Shown: positions 11,158 through 23,982 of the stretch, in pieces
Layout of the letters: each line of letters starts with the position of its first letter
Position numbering within the stretch: the stretch's first letter is position 1
From: Takakia lepidozioides
Taxonomy: Eukaryota; Streptophyta; Takakiopsida; Takakiales; Takakiaceae
NCBI GenBank assembly: GCA_030704615.1
Contig: CM060731.1
Coordinates: 11,036,001 to 11,100,000, forward strand
Direction: 5' to 3'
DNA: 64,000 nt
Position numbers and translations under genes: made by a program
Notes under the pieces: generated by a model
Databases searched by the model: none
Told to the model about the DNA's origin: nothing
The model's input: the letters and a program-made list of their open reading frames with translations, nothing else

Positions 11158-12394
11158 TTAATCCTTAAGTGGTATATCCACCCATTTTGGGTCGGTTGGG
11201 TTCACTTAACCAGCCATAACTTCCTGTGGTTAAGGCTGATTGGCCTTTTTTGGGCTCAATCGACAAATAATCGGGTCCCCCTTCATATGGCATTGGCCAA
11301 TTGGTCAATGACTGAAGGGGTAGGGGTCTGGACCAATTGGAAGGTGGCCAACTCAGCTTTTTGAGGCCATTTTGGCGCCCTTAACCTGCCCAAGTTGCTG
11401 ACATGGCAACTGCGGTCAGGTTAGGGTGAATGAATGATACCCCATAAAGGGATGGGCGGCACACTTCCCCAAACCCATTGATTGCCCGGCATGGGTATGG
11501 CGGTCTGGGTATTCCCAGGCCTGCGCCCTAACCTGAGATCGACGGCGATGGCAGCTCTGGCCCACACCATGGGCTCATAGCAGGCCGGGCTGGAGGGAGT
11601 GCAGCCGCTATGGCGGCAGAGCTCGCGGCTTGAGAAAACTCCCATGAGGAGTGGGCCAAACCTAGGGCGGGGGTTTGATAGGGTTGGGGGTGGGGTGGGC
11701 CCCCATCAAAGCAGGGCCGGGTAGCCAGAGGAGCTCCCAAACCCCGTGCCCTTCTGGGCTACTGCTTCAAAATGTCCTAGGCCTGCAGGCTATAACATAG
11801 GTGTGCCATTTGAAGTCTTGGGGACGGGAACCTAAAGATGCGGTGGCATTGGCTGATTGGTCCCAAACTTTGTCTGGGACTTCATATGAATGCCCATGAC
11901 ATTTCAACCGGAGGGGATTGACCGGCTGAAGTTTTTTGTATACTTTTAGGAAGAGAGATTTTGGCCTGCCCAAAGAAAATGGCATATTTTGACCCCCCCA
12001 ATTTGTCACTACAAAGGAGCCCACTTGAGAACATTTCAGAAAAAACTGAAAATTTCTGAGAATGTGTCAGTGTTATCAGGTATGGAACAACATTCTTGAG
12101 ACTCTCAAAAAGAAAAAATTAAAACTGCCCAAATACAATAAAAAAACTGCTTTTTTTGGCACCTATTTCTTAGTGGAGATTTTTTTTTGTCCCCACTCTA
12201 CACTTCATAATCTTCAGATCTGGCGGTTGGATTTGGATGAAACATTTTGTGGTGGGAGGTGCGGTAGGTGGGAAGTAATTCCAACGGTCAGTTTTACAGG
12301 GACACAGAGATTCTCCAGATAAAAAAGTTTTTGTGGGCCAGGGTCATGTTTTTCCACAGAAGGGTGAAAATGAGTTTTGGCACTTAAGGGTTAA
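11158..12394. mobile_element. TTAA-flanked piggyBac-like element, long form
   Basis: The element is 11162-12390 (1,229 bp). It starts TCCTTAAGTGG and ends CACTTAAGGG, flanked by TTAA at 11158-11161 and 12391-12394. Its inverted 3' end, CCCTTAAGTGCC, is the same terminus as the element end at 33,091, and is a sister of the CCCTTAAACGCC terminus of the copies at 0.66 and 39.26 kb. It is about twice as long as those copies but still has no transposase-like frame. The interior is GC-richer than the flanks. Confidence 0.65.
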
Positions 12395-13556
12395 TTACCT
12401 TCAATGTTTCCAGATAAGCTTGGGCGGTTCTCAACGTCTTTGAACTGGTGGTAGACTTGTATTCAAGTTTTCACAAGAAGGCTGTGAGAAAACCTGACAT
12501 AGAGTATGTGGTTCTAAGCAAGATTTTTCAACATGAAATATGATGTTTATGCCACAGATGACATGTTGCTGTTTTTTTTCTTTCGTTTATTCTCTTTTTC
12601 TGGGTGGGGGTTAGGGGGTTACTTGCTTTTGGAAAAATTTCACCAACAACAAAAATTTTGGATAGTGGATTTTTGAAAGTATTAAGTTTACAATGGGGAA
12701 CTTTGCCTGTGAAACCTAGTTCTTAAAGGAAGAAGTTAATTACTAAAGGATAATCGCATACCACGTCAACTGTGACATTTAAGCCCCCTCCAATGTCATT
12801 GAGGTTTCAAAGTAAACCTCAACCACAATATTTGCTCAAGCCATTTCCTCTACGCACATATGAGGACCCACTTAGCCTTGCCTCTCGCCCCGCTGAAGTC
12901 TGTCGATTCGTGCTTACATGGTCCCCATGGTCCCCTTAACCCCCACAGGTTCCTGTGAAGTGTGTCCCCTCCACAGGTTCTCAACGGCGTTTACTAAGGT
13001 ATGGAACCGCGATCACAACTGCCAACAAATCAAATAACCGCCCAACACTGGACTCCACCCCGCGAATATAGTGGCTCATTTCAAGGGAAGTGACACCAAG
13101 TTGACACTTGCTTGAGCAGAAGTCAAATTTCTTTTCTCATTCCATGAAGATATCAATATAGTAAGAGAATACTCCAGCCAAAGCCAACGTAAATACGGCA
13201 AACGCCAACACCCTATCTCTATTATCAATATAGACATGCATATTAAATTCCTAGCAAGTCAGCGAACCTAGGGACCATGTGGGTGTTTGGGCCATACTTG
13301 GACAAATGCCAATTCTAGTCCAACGAATTTCACACCACTCACAAAGAATCTCAAATCTTCCAAATAAAATTTCCACTAGGGCCCCTGTCCCTTGTTTATC
13401 AAAATAAAATAAAAATCTCAAATAGTTTGAGTTGTATGGACGAAATATCTGCCCATGTATTTCTCATATGTATTGTGTTCAAATGGGTTTTGGTTAGATT
13501 ATAGAACTGATCTCAAATATCAACTCATTTTGGGACTCCCCAATACAATGATCATG

Positions 13557-13601
<45 letters not shown>

Positions 13602-14270
13602 TGGTCAGAGGGAGTCACAGGGACTATGTTTGCTTTGTGGGTATTTGAACAATTGACATCCCTGGGTTTCTTCTTCCCAAATATCGTGTTTTGTAGTTTG
13701 TGGAGAATAGATAATTCACTGTTGACTAAATGTAGGGGTGGAATCAGATGATGTGGAGGGGCGTTAACATATGCTTAATACAATAAGAATACTGGGAGTA
13801 ATCTGCACGACAAGCTGCCCAGTTGTTGGGTCCAGTGTGTTTGGCAAACGCAGAATCCATCGTGTGATCCGCTGTTGTTTGTCGCATGCATGTTCGCTGC
13901 ATATCCGATACACTCCAACGTATAAGTAGGCATGCAACCGTGGTGGACCAGAGCAGCACATTTTATATCCAAGTTTCTACTGTGGAAATGCATGTCGGAA
14001 TGATAGTTTGCGTCCACCACTCCTTCGTGTTAAATCGTGGTTGTGCAGATGAAATTAGTCTCTACACATGTGAAGGAAGTTGCCAGCCTGCGACCAATTA
14101 AAGCGGTCGGCTAGATTTGCTTGCTTCTTCGATCTGCTACTTTGGCTGCATCTGCAAAAGTCTTTCCTCTAATCTGGCCCTGATCTCTACCACATCTCCA
14201 CACCTGCATTCACACTTGGCCACTTGGCCACTACCGTGTGATCAGGGTGTGATCCGACTCTACTGTCCCC
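12395..14270. other. Gene-free stretch with (CT)n(CA)n microsatellite
   Basis: No gene is supported. A compound microsatellite, CT repeats running into CA repeats, occupies about 13556-13602. Confidence 0.45.
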
Positions 14271-14274
14271 AAAG

Positions 14275-14466
14275 ATGCTCCTAGATCCCTCCTGGAAACT
14301 GCCAGGGGGATTACACTCGACTCAGTTGGGGGGAATTCACAACCGGCCCGGCCATTATTTCAAGCTGGACTGTTTGTTTTGTGGACATTCTATACATGAC
14401 AAAGAGAGGTGCAAGGAGACACAAGCTGTGGAAACGCTTGGTGGAGAATACGAGTATACATCCTAA
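14275..14466 (+). pseudogene. CCHC zinc-knuckle fragment, probable retroelement relic
   Basis: A short open frame contains CLFCGHSIHDKERC, a perfect C-X2-C-X4-H-X4-C zinc knuckle beginning near 14371. Such knuckles bind RNA in retroelement gag/ORF1 proteins. There is no other recognisable domain and the frame closes 20 codons later, so this is at most a relic. A chance match cannot be excluded. Confidence 0.35.
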
Positions 14467-14469
14467 AGC

Positions 14470-15860
14470 GCAGGATGTCCTCTAAGAGTTTGAGGATCTG
14501 AGATATGCGTCAAAGGGAAGGAGAGAGCAAAACTACTAAAGCCTGAAGGTATATTAGCAGCTAGACGTGCTGCTTCCCCTCTCCCGCTCTTTCTCTCTGA
14601 TCAAAGCTGGGCCCGGACTTATTTCGACAACGGAAACGCGAGCGACACCAGATGAAAGTTGGTCGTGTATATATGATGGTCATTGTTTCAGTGTGTTTGA
14701 ACCTCATAATCCCGACAAGGAGCTAGCTGTATCGTGTGTTATGCCTCTGTCATGAATTTCACGGATGGTCACGATAATATTTAAACAGATGCATGAAGGG
14801 GCCCGCGAGTATTCGACGTGCTAAGGGTGGTGGATGGAGATACACTCAGAACGATCAGAACGTCCTAGGTAGGTGGAGAGAGGAAGAGAAATTAGGCAGG
14901 CATCAGAAATCGGTAGAAGTAACATGTACTCAGGTGCAGACAATGTCGTATGCTATATCCTGTTGGCTAAAATCTCCAGAACTTGTAATGGAGGATTCAG
15001 AATTGAAGAGAACATCAATATAGAAAACCAAGTGGCAGGTCCCTCCATCGATCCTTGAACAGGAAATTTTTAGCTCGTATAAGTAGGCCACTGACCAGTC
15101 AAGAATCGTCTGATCTTCGTAACTAAACCCCTCTGCTATGGATGAGCAATCTCTGCAGAGACAGAATAATGTCCTTCTGGATTTCGCTACACAGAGCTTC
15201 ACGGACAAAAAGTAAGGGTGTTATGTCTCCACCGCTTCCATGGGACAAAATCCTTCCCCTCTCGAGGTAACTAAACACAACTACCCGTCTCAATCCCTGG
15301 ACTGTGTGAGTCGACTCTGAAACAACCCGGTGCCCTGGTGATGGATGTAGAAGGCGTGTAGATAGATAGTGAGTTAAATGGGCTGAATCCATGTCCGCTG
15401 CACATGTATAATGACTCCTAGAAATTTAATTAATCTCGAGATGTCCCTTAATTTATTGCCTCATGAGGATAGCGGCGAGCATGCTGTTGGACTCTCTGTG
15501 GCTAGTCTCAAAGAGGCAGGTAGAAGAAAAGAGACTCGTAGCCGTGGAGGAAAAACGACTTTGTGCACTAAGGTCACATATGCATGTTTAACGTGAGAAT
15601 ACCACGCATATTGTGTCTGTTACAGCTGAGCGCATGGTCGTCATTTACTGAGCTGCGGATTGATGTTGGTGCAGGATCGAAACGAGCGCCATAGATCCCT
15701 ATCAATTCCAGAAGACCGCATCCGGATGTTAAGACCTCTCTGAATCTCAAATAGATAACATTTGATGCCTTCCACCTTCGCCGATACCGTACACTTTTCT
15801 TCATCTCAGGTTTTGTGAGCTCGAAGTCAAATTATAGGAGCCCTACTGGACGTCACACAA
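14470..15860. other. Intergenic stretch upstream of the receptor kinase
   Basis: No gene is supported here. The last few hundred bases probably contain the promoter and 5' leader of the receptor kinase that starts at 15862, but I see no convincing TATA box close to it. Confidence 0.35.
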
Positions 15861-15861
15861 G

Positions 15862-18623
15862 ATGGCAAAACCATACCTCTTCACCATTATTGTCCTTTCT
15901 TCCATGCTGGCAGTTCCTATCTATGAGGTTACAGGTCAAACAACACCGATTCAGACAGAGGCTTTGCTGGTTTTTCAAAAGGCTGTGGACCCAGGAGGAA
16001 AAAGCCTGGGTGGCATCTGGGGTGCAGGAAACCCCTGCAGCCCATTATGGAAAGGATTACGTTGCAAAAACTCAAGCGTCACCGCCATCGATTTGTCCTA
16101 TATAACACTTGATGGCTATTTGCCACTCACGCTAAGCAAGCTGCCCATGCTGCAGGTCAGTGTCAACTACCAGTAACGGTTATTTCTTTGTTTGTCTAGA
16201 TGATCTTCGCAAAGAATGAGGAATAATTTTTGGGTTTGGTCATTCTATAAGTCCACTGATTTACCACCTTAAAGAACAAATTTTACAGAACAGATCGTGT
16301 TCTAATGTTCAAAATCTTCTTACAATGGCTCGTTGCAGTTGCCTCTTCTTCATTTCTTTCGTGGTCACTTAATCTAGACACAACGGCTTTAGTTAGAAGT
16401 ATTCAAAAACTGTTTGTTCATGCTATCCCTGGAAGTAACCATTGACCAACCCCTCCAGCGGTTTTGCTTGGGGAATGAAGTTAAATATAAGAACAAATAA
16501 AAGAGTTCCTCTACCGTATGCATGAGCTTGCGTATCATGATGGAATAGAGTGGTGCACACTACATGTATGAAGGAGAAAGCTTGAACTTACAAACTATAT
16601 CCAATGTGTCAAATGTCGTATTTGGTTCCAACTCGGATTGAATATGTATGGCTGCAGACGCTGAACGTTGCCGGAAATGCGCTGATCGGCGGCATTCCAA
16701 TGGATTTGGCCGACCTCGGGGGCATACAGGTTGTCAATCTTTCACACAACATGCTCGTTGGCCAAATTCCAGCTTTGATTGCGAACATATCCACACTCAC
16801 CGCGCTTCTACTGGACGACAACAATTTTTCTGGCAGTCTTCCCGATACAGTTGTCCCACAAAACTTCGACGTAGGTAACAATAATCTCAGTGGTTCGATT
16901 CCATCAGCATTAGCCCAGAAGTACAGTGCCCAGGTTTTTGCTGGTAACCGCTACCTTTGTGGTAATCCTCTAGCTGCATGTCAACATAGTAATAGTACCC
17001 AGTCACGGTCCAAGCTGCCTGTAATCATAGGGGTTATCGTGGCGGGAGCTGCACTTGCTTTGCTCGTCGCCGCTGTTGTTTTCTGCTACTACAATCGTCG
17101 AGTAAAGTACTCACGATGGGTGGCTTCCGAGGAGAAGCCTCCAAGAAAAGGTGACGAGATGGGAGAGCCCCTGTCGGGCACCTATTCCGAGAACTACAGT
17201 GCCTACTCTTCCCAAGTAGCCCCTGAAGATGACAAGGCAAAACTAGTCCTCATTGATGGGAGCCACCGGCCTTTTACCCTGGAGGATCTTCTGAGAGCCT
17301 CGGCCGAATTACTAGGAAAAGGAAGCTTTGGGACAGCGTACAAAGCAGTGCTTATGGAAGGCGCCCAAACCGTAACTGTCAAGCGACTGAGAGATTTAAA
17401 AGAGACAGGGAGGAAAGACTTCGAGAAGCAGATGGCACTTGTGGGGCGACTCAAGCACCGTAACGTCGTGCCCCTCAGGGCTTACTACTACACTGACGAG
17501 GAAAAGTTGGTGGTATATGAGTATCTTCCTCATGGCAGCCTCTTCTACCGTCTTCATTGTAAGTACCGTTCATTGCTCATTCCCTCTAGGTTTGTGTTGG
17601 CCAGCCGACATACTCGATTATGTTGGAGTAACCAATTTTGAGACCTGTAGTTCCCAAATCAAAGATATTGGACTGCTATCACCCCATCAACCGTAATTGT
17701 TGAACTGGAGGAAATTGAAGGGATGAATTCCAATCCATGACAGCAAGACTAGGTAGACTAGTTCTGAAGAATATTTAAAGTTTCGTCCAGCTCGGTATGA
17801 GACTAACCGATCAGATGTGGATCTGTCACAAATTTGCAGCAGCAGATCCAAACCTAGAACCTCTTAACTGGAATTCTCGTCTGGGGATCGCTCGCGGGGT
17901 TGCGCGCGGACTTGCCTATCTCCACAACGCATGCGAGGCTCAAGCAATCCCACATGGGAACATCAAATCAACAAACATCTTAATCGACGAGGAGGAGGAG
18001 GGCTGCATTGCAGATTTCGGAATGGCGCCTCTCATTAATCCAGCAGCGGCCACATCTCGTATGATGGGATACAGGGCCCCAGAGCTCCATCAGACCAGCC
18101 GCATTTCCCAAAAGTCTGACGTTTTCAGTTTTGGCATCTTAATCCTTGAGCTCCTAACTGGGAGGGCGCCTGCTCAGCAGTTTCAAGCAGGAGATGGAAT
18201 CGACCTTCCACGCTGGGTGTGTATTTCGGCCTGTCCCAATCCGTGTTCATGGGTCCTTGATCTAAAATCCTAGCGTGCTCTAAATCTTATGTTTGATGTA
18301 CTAAATGGGTATACGTGCATGATACGGAACTGCAGGTGAACTCCGTGGTGAGAGAGGAATGGACAGCTGAGGTATTCGACAAAGAGCTTCTCTCCAAGTA
18401 CAGAAAAGGAGAGGATGATATGTATGCCCTGCTGAAGGTGGCCATGGAGTGCGTAGCAAACAACCCTGAAAGACGCCCCAAGATGAGCAAAGTTGTGGAA
18501 GATATTGAAGAAATTCGATCTTCACCTGCAAACTCACCCCTCCGACAGTTCACAGACTACTCAGCGGAAGAATTTATTTCCGAGGACTATTCTCTCGACT
18601 CCAAATCTTTCCCTCGTTACTGA
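15862..18623 (+). CDS. LRR receptor-like kinase, subfamily LRR-III type (non-RD)
   Basis: A plasma-membrane receptor-like kinase in four exons: 15862-16155, 16658-17558, about 17840-18216 and 18336-18623, all at GT-AG sites in matching phase. The product is about 619 residues. Order: signal peptide (about 1-25), LRR N-cap with CSPLW, about four leucine-rich repeats (to about 180), CGNPL cap, Ser-rich stalk, transmembrane segment (about 220-243), basic stop-transfer, juxtamembrane Ser/Tyr-rich region, and kinase domain. The glycine loop GKGSFGTAYK (about 318-328) and lysine in TVTVKRL are present and DFG is intact. The catalytic-loop HRD is HGN, as is usual in the LRR-III/pollen-receptor-like group, which is often catalytically weak or dead. 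The third exon has three equivalent in-frame AGs (17839, 17842, 17845), so its exact start is uncertain. The start is the first ATG that opens a signal peptide. Confidence 0.9.
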
Positions 18624-19996
18624 AGGCCACACTCAACAGCACATACAGCATGATTGTTCATACCAACACAGAAATCGGTAAAAGTGACTCGGCCAAGTAC
18701 ACCTCCAACCGTTGTCACCTTCTTGTAGACTTCGTAGGTCTTCTTCATGGATTTATGCTGAGAATAACTACTTGGAATGAGTTTAACATTGCATAGAAGT
18801 CCAACAGAATGTAAGTTAGGTGTCCCATACCTTGAATTCCCAGAGGATCTTCATGCATCAAGAGAACTTGGAAGCCTCTATTCTATTTGGTGGGCATGCA
18901 TGGGTCAAGTCTATAGGTAGCTGACAACCACGGTTTTTTTTGGGGAGCTGTCTTGTAACTAAAACAGATGGGTAGTCAAAGGTCCATAGGAACTGAGAAA
19001 GCGTAGACTGGTTATTCCAATAAGGTCTTGGATTTGGTAGATATTTCTCCTAACAACGTCCATTTGTATGCAAGCAACAAGTTGAGGACTCAACATCAAC
19101 CCAAGCTTTCTACCTTGGGATGTACCTGTTTCATGGGCCATAGACTGGATTGGGTGATTAAAAATTTTAGTTCATAGTTTTGCTTCCAGACATAGATACA
19201 CTTTTCGGAAGTACAAACAGTGAAAGCCAATGCAATCGAATAAGGTGTGGAGGCCAAAATCAAATCACTAACAAAAGACAGGACAGTTTCCCTCCTTGGA
19301 CAGCAATCGACTGCTGACAAATGGTTCCAGCAATACTAACAGTTGGACAACATCCAAGGATTAGAAATCATGAGCAAGGGTGCAACAATAGTATAAGAAG
19401 CTGCTTTTTAGTGGCGCAAGTCCTACCAATCCCGAAACTGAACTTTTGAGTCATGAGGATGGTGGTCAAAACCATTGAAGACATTACGGGACTCAAGACA
19501 ACAACAACCTTGAAGAAAAAAATTAGTTCCAGTTGTCACACTCATAGTTCTGACTTTCCAAAATGTAATCTGAACAAATAATACCACAAGAGACTCTCCC
19601 TGGCCAAGAAATTGCTCCCTACCAGTAACACCTCATTGTAACATATACATGACTACAACTAATAACTGCCTCTTTTAAAAAAGTAGATGAAGGTCAGCAT
19701 ATGAAAGGGCATTACCAACTTGTTGGGACCTCTCTGGCTAGTTCAAAATGTACACAAAAGCTATCTCTGGTAACCAAATATATACATTCCAGATGCTACA
19801 GACCATGTAGACCCTTCCAACTCCGACCCCTGCCTGAAGTCCTCGTAAGAACAGATAATGTAAGTATTCACAATCCGGGATGCCCACGTTTAGGCATATC
19901 CTTTATGCACGTTGTGGACAAAGTATGACTCAAAACTTTACTCTGTAGAAATAAGATGCTTCTAAACATGGCGCAAATGCTCTGTTTGCTTTGAGC
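18624..19996. other. Intergenic stretch between two convergent genes
   Basis: No gene is seen. The receptor kinase ends at 18623 on + and the unrecognised membrane-protein gene ends at 19997 on -, so both 3' untranslated regions must lie here. Confidence 0.45.
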
Positions 19997-21680
19997 TCAG
20001 AAGGTGTGGTACAAAGCAGCTGTGAACATCACAGCCATGGATGCTGCGAACAGAGCAACAACGCCTGCTGGGCTGCCTTCTCTCTTCACAAGACACCGCT
20101 CCCCTGCACAGAGAAGTCCAGGGATGTCAGGAAAAGAGCAAGAAGGGCAAGGAAGAATGGAGTTGACAATGGGGGAAAGGTTGTGGGTGTGGCCAACTTC
20201 TCAGGGCCCACCTTGACAATCAAAAGCATTCGTTGAGGGGGAAAGCCCACTCTCTAGGCAGCGCAGACACCAAAGAAGAGTGACCAACAATGTACTCGTC
20301 AATCTGGGACTGTCATTCCATGTGAGTTTAGGAACTGCCTTTCTGCATGGAGCAGAAGGGGTGGAATTGCGGGAAGAGATCAATGGGGTGGAAGGGGGAA
20401 ATAACCAGTGCCAGAGCCTCCAGAAAGGAGGACTGGAGGGGGGCAGTGAAGGTAAGATGGCTGCATTCATACCTGTCCAACCCATGACACCCAGAGATGC
20501 TCCAAGACCTAGAATATATGCATCAATTCCTGTTCGGCTGCAATACATCCAATAAATTAGATCTCCATTGAAATCAAGTTGGAGAGATATAATCAAGAGA
20601 CAAAAAAGGAGCTGTCTTACCTTGCAAACGGTAATGAATGAAAGGGGAAATTAAAAAGGGGCAAACTTGACTTCCTAATGACAATAGAAAGAGAGAGAGA
20701 GAGAGAGAGAGACTCACGCATTGAGGCGCATAGCAGCAACTGCTAAAAGGCCAAACAGACCTAGGCCTATGCGAAAAAAGTCGTAGTCCAGACTGTCCTC
20801 CTTCACCCAAATTGCAATACAGTAGCCCAAATGAAATGCTGCAAATGCTAGGGTCAGAACAGGAAGCAGAAAGACATGGTCATCACCATCATCATCCCCT
20901 CCACCACCTCCCCCATCACCTCCTCCGTCATCTCCCCCCTTTCCATTTCCAGGAGGTCCGCCTGCAACATATTTTCCACAATTCACTATGGTGGTGCCTT
21001 CCATTGGTGCCTTCCAACCCTCCAGCTGTTAATTTACAAACCCTTAGTCAAGCCTAGTAGCTTAACCTTCCAACACTTACAACTGCACATTGGGAGTAAG
21101 GCGAAAGGAGTAGAATTGTTTAAAATGAAAGAAGAAAGATGAAGCTACCCGCAAGACATGCCGTGCACATGAATGGTCAGCCCCAGACACCTCATGCCAG
21201 CAGTAAAGTGTTATTACGAACAGTATGTGCGTCGATCTATCATACAATATCTAAATACGCGGATGAACAAGGAACCTCTGGGAAGAAGCACTCAGACACC
21301 ACAAACAACCTACCTGTGGTTTCCTTCATTTGGCTTGCATCCTTCCTCCCAAACCCATTCATCATCTGCATTGCCCACGGGCTGTACCTGATCTCCAAAC
21401 CAGTGCGCGCACTCAGATCACTCAACTGTCTCTCCAGAAAATACTCGGGAAATGGTGCATCGTCATCTCTGAAGCAAACAATGGATGGACGTGCCACAAA
21501 TGGCCATGAAATGCCGGAGTTTGTGGTCTCCAAGGCCAGCTTTGGCACCATGAAATCTTCCCATATTGTTCGAGGGAAGAAAGATTGCACTGTGATACTT
21601 GTGCACTTGTGAGATGCTGAAAAAGCTAACTGCCGCGGCAGACTGGCTTGTGACCAGTAAACCCCTACACATTGTGCCAT
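19997..21680 (-). CDS. Unrecognised four-exon membrane protein with Gly/Asp-rich linker
   Basis: I do not recognise the family. Four exons read on the minus strand join in phase with canonical GT-AG sites: 21680-21314, 20961-20718, 20537-20473 and 20103-19997, giving about 260 residues. The N-terminal ~30 residues are rich in Ser, Gln and hydrophobics with no acidic residue, which could be an organelle transit peptide (inference). Residues about 33-122 form a soluble segment containing FFPRTIWEDF and a DDD stretch. Then comes a low-complexity Gly/Asp linker (about 123-151) and four hydrophobic segments (about 153-174, 186-203, 210-226, 240-258), ending LYHTF. Intron phases and clean splice sites argue for a real gene. 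The ATG at 21680 is the best start, but the frame is open further upstream, so an earlier exon cannot be excluded. The intron after exon 2 opens with a (CT)n run just inside the donor. Confidence 0.6.
20691..20711. repeat. (GA)n microsatellite beside a splice donor
   Basis: On the coding strand this is a (CT)n tract beginning a few bases after the donor of exon 2 of the unrecognised membrane-protein gene (donor at 20717). Confidence 0.8.
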
Positions 21681-23535
21681 ACTGACCTGCCCTCTTCCCA
21701 CTCTCCTCTGCCTACTCTGGCTTTGTGAAGGACAAGGGTGTCCAATATATGACTGCAGAACTAGGCAAAGCATGATACCAAGTGCAAAATACCTGTATCT
21801 CTCTATAGTTGCATATTCCTGAGCTCCATACCGAGCTTCATTTGTGTCTACAATTTCTGATTTTCTCTGATTGGGAAGGAAATCTTAGCCTATGTTGCTA
21901 CTTCCACTTATCCATCAGGAAATGCTGTGATGGACAGTCAGGTCCAAACCTAAATGCCGTACAGGACACCCACTCAAAACAGATCAGCAGTGCAAGACAC
22001 AACTACAAGATCATGCATGATGTTCAGGTATCACGCTCCATAGATTCAAGTTCTCATGCCCAAGGACCACCAAAGTCCCTTGCCAGAAATACCTGCGAAA
22101 CCAAGGACTCTCATTTTAGCTATGCAGCTGCACAGTATACTGGAAAAAAAAGTGGAACCTAATTTGAGCAAATCATATCTTCTGCATAGCAGATGCTCTT
22201 AGTGTGGCATTGCTCGCAAGGACGAAGACCGACGACACTCACAACACTCCTAAGAGTTTGAAGGCCCGACACACTCTCTCGCACTTTTTTCTCAATAGAT
22301 TCTTACACACAAGCTGCAAGCTTTGGACCACCAAATAACATGAATTAACTTATTGTCATTTTAAGCCCCTTTGTACACAAATTCAGTTGTAAATTAAGTC
22401 CCTTTGAAGTTGCAACTTTGCACCACCACACTTCAAATTGAAGTAATTAATCAAATCGAATCACTGACAGGGAATGCCTTCCCCGTGACCAAGAAACCTG
22501 GTCGATACGACATCGATCGCCCCTACGATCGATGACCCAAAAATAACCACACCTCAGCACGCCCTAAAATATCCGCTCAAATCCAGAGCACGCTTCTATT
22601 CCAACCCCCTTCCACCTCACGATCACCTGTAAACAGCCGTCGACATACCAGCACATAATCTTTCAATTGAGGCCGCCTCCTGCTCCTCGATCACCTCTTC
22701 AAACACAAACACCTTCAATCCCACATAGCAAGATGCATCAGCATCTCCAGATTCAGAATGCTCGATCAAACATCAAAACAGCCCCCGGGCGGATCTAGTC
22801 AGACTGCATTTCCCGTCTTCACTTGTGACATCCTCACCACCGCTCCCCCGCAAGCACGGCTCTTCCTCAATCCCTCTGCCTCGCGTACAATTCATCCACG
22901 TGGCAGCACGGCCTTGGTCTTTTCAGATGGGTCCACACAACAAATACCTGGCTAGACTTTGTCTTTACGTTTCTGCAATTATTTCCATACACGTGGATAA
23001 TATCTAGACTGCCGTAACGGATTCATTCATCTTTCATCCATCCTCTTTCGGCCAGGGCGTGTGACGCCACAGTCACGGGAAGCTTGTTATATATCCCGCG
23101 TCTTTTTGGTTCCCACGTCACGTGGAGCGCACATAATGAATGACAAACTCCATAATGGATGAAAAATGGCCGAAGTTGGAACAGTGGTATACTGGCAAGA
23201 TAAGCATGCCCACTGTCCTTTCTCGACACTGTCCCGTCCGACATTCCTGTCCCTTGGGATCCTTATCTGCAAAGGCACCAAACGTGTGACATCTTTTTCT
23301 TTTTCTACATATGTACTCAAGCCCCCAGAAATGCATCTACTGTAGCAAATGTATGTTTGGATTGAGTCCACGGAAGCAGCAATGCAGTATGTGGATATAA
23401 TTAGTGAGAATACAGTATTAGCAATATCTCTAACGTTGTGTAAGACTTATGTGCATTTTCTGGTGTATCAAAAAATCCATGGATGATAGGCCAATTATAG
23501 GGCAACAAGTCCAGGACTCACCCTTCTCTACTTTT
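21681..23535. other. Upstream region of the minus-strand gene; otherwise gene-free
   Basis: It should contain the promoter of the gene that starts at 21680. No other gene is supported. Confidence 0.35.
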
Positions 23536-23600
23536 GATGATGTGGGATGAGGAAATCAAGAGTGCAATGTCACAGCCTAGATTAGCAAAGGTCAGTTATG

Positions 23601-23698
23601 GGCTTAAGCAAGCCATAAATAGTAAAAGTATATGAAAGGCTTTAAGCAAAGCCATATATAGTAAAAGTATATATATAGACTTAAGCAAAGTCTAAAAG
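23601..23698. repeat. Three imperfect tandem units in the putative LTR
   Basis: Units built on a small palindrome (GGCTTTAAGCAAAGCC type) followed by ATAGTAAAAGTATAT occur at 23601, 23638 and, shortened, at 23678. They lie just upstream of the gypsy primer-binding site, so they are probably within the U3 part of its left LTR, whose borders I cannot fix. Confidence 0.55.
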
Positions 23699-23982
23699 AA
23701 GAATAGAGCCAACTAAAACAAAAAGTAAGCTATAAGAGCATGGAGGGATATCAGGAATAGCTACATCCTGGATATCTTAGAGCAGAGGGGGGTGAGACCT
23801 CAAAGAGTACTTAAAGGGGATCTGGTGCTAAGTTGAGGGAGGAGAACACAGTCAAAGAACAGAAGGACAAGTAGTCAGGAGAGCGTGATGATCAGACGTG
23901 GTTACTCTGAGTCTTGATAGAGCAAGGCTCAGAGGTGGCTTAGTTGTTAAGTACTTTCCATACGCGGTTTGATCGTTACGTT

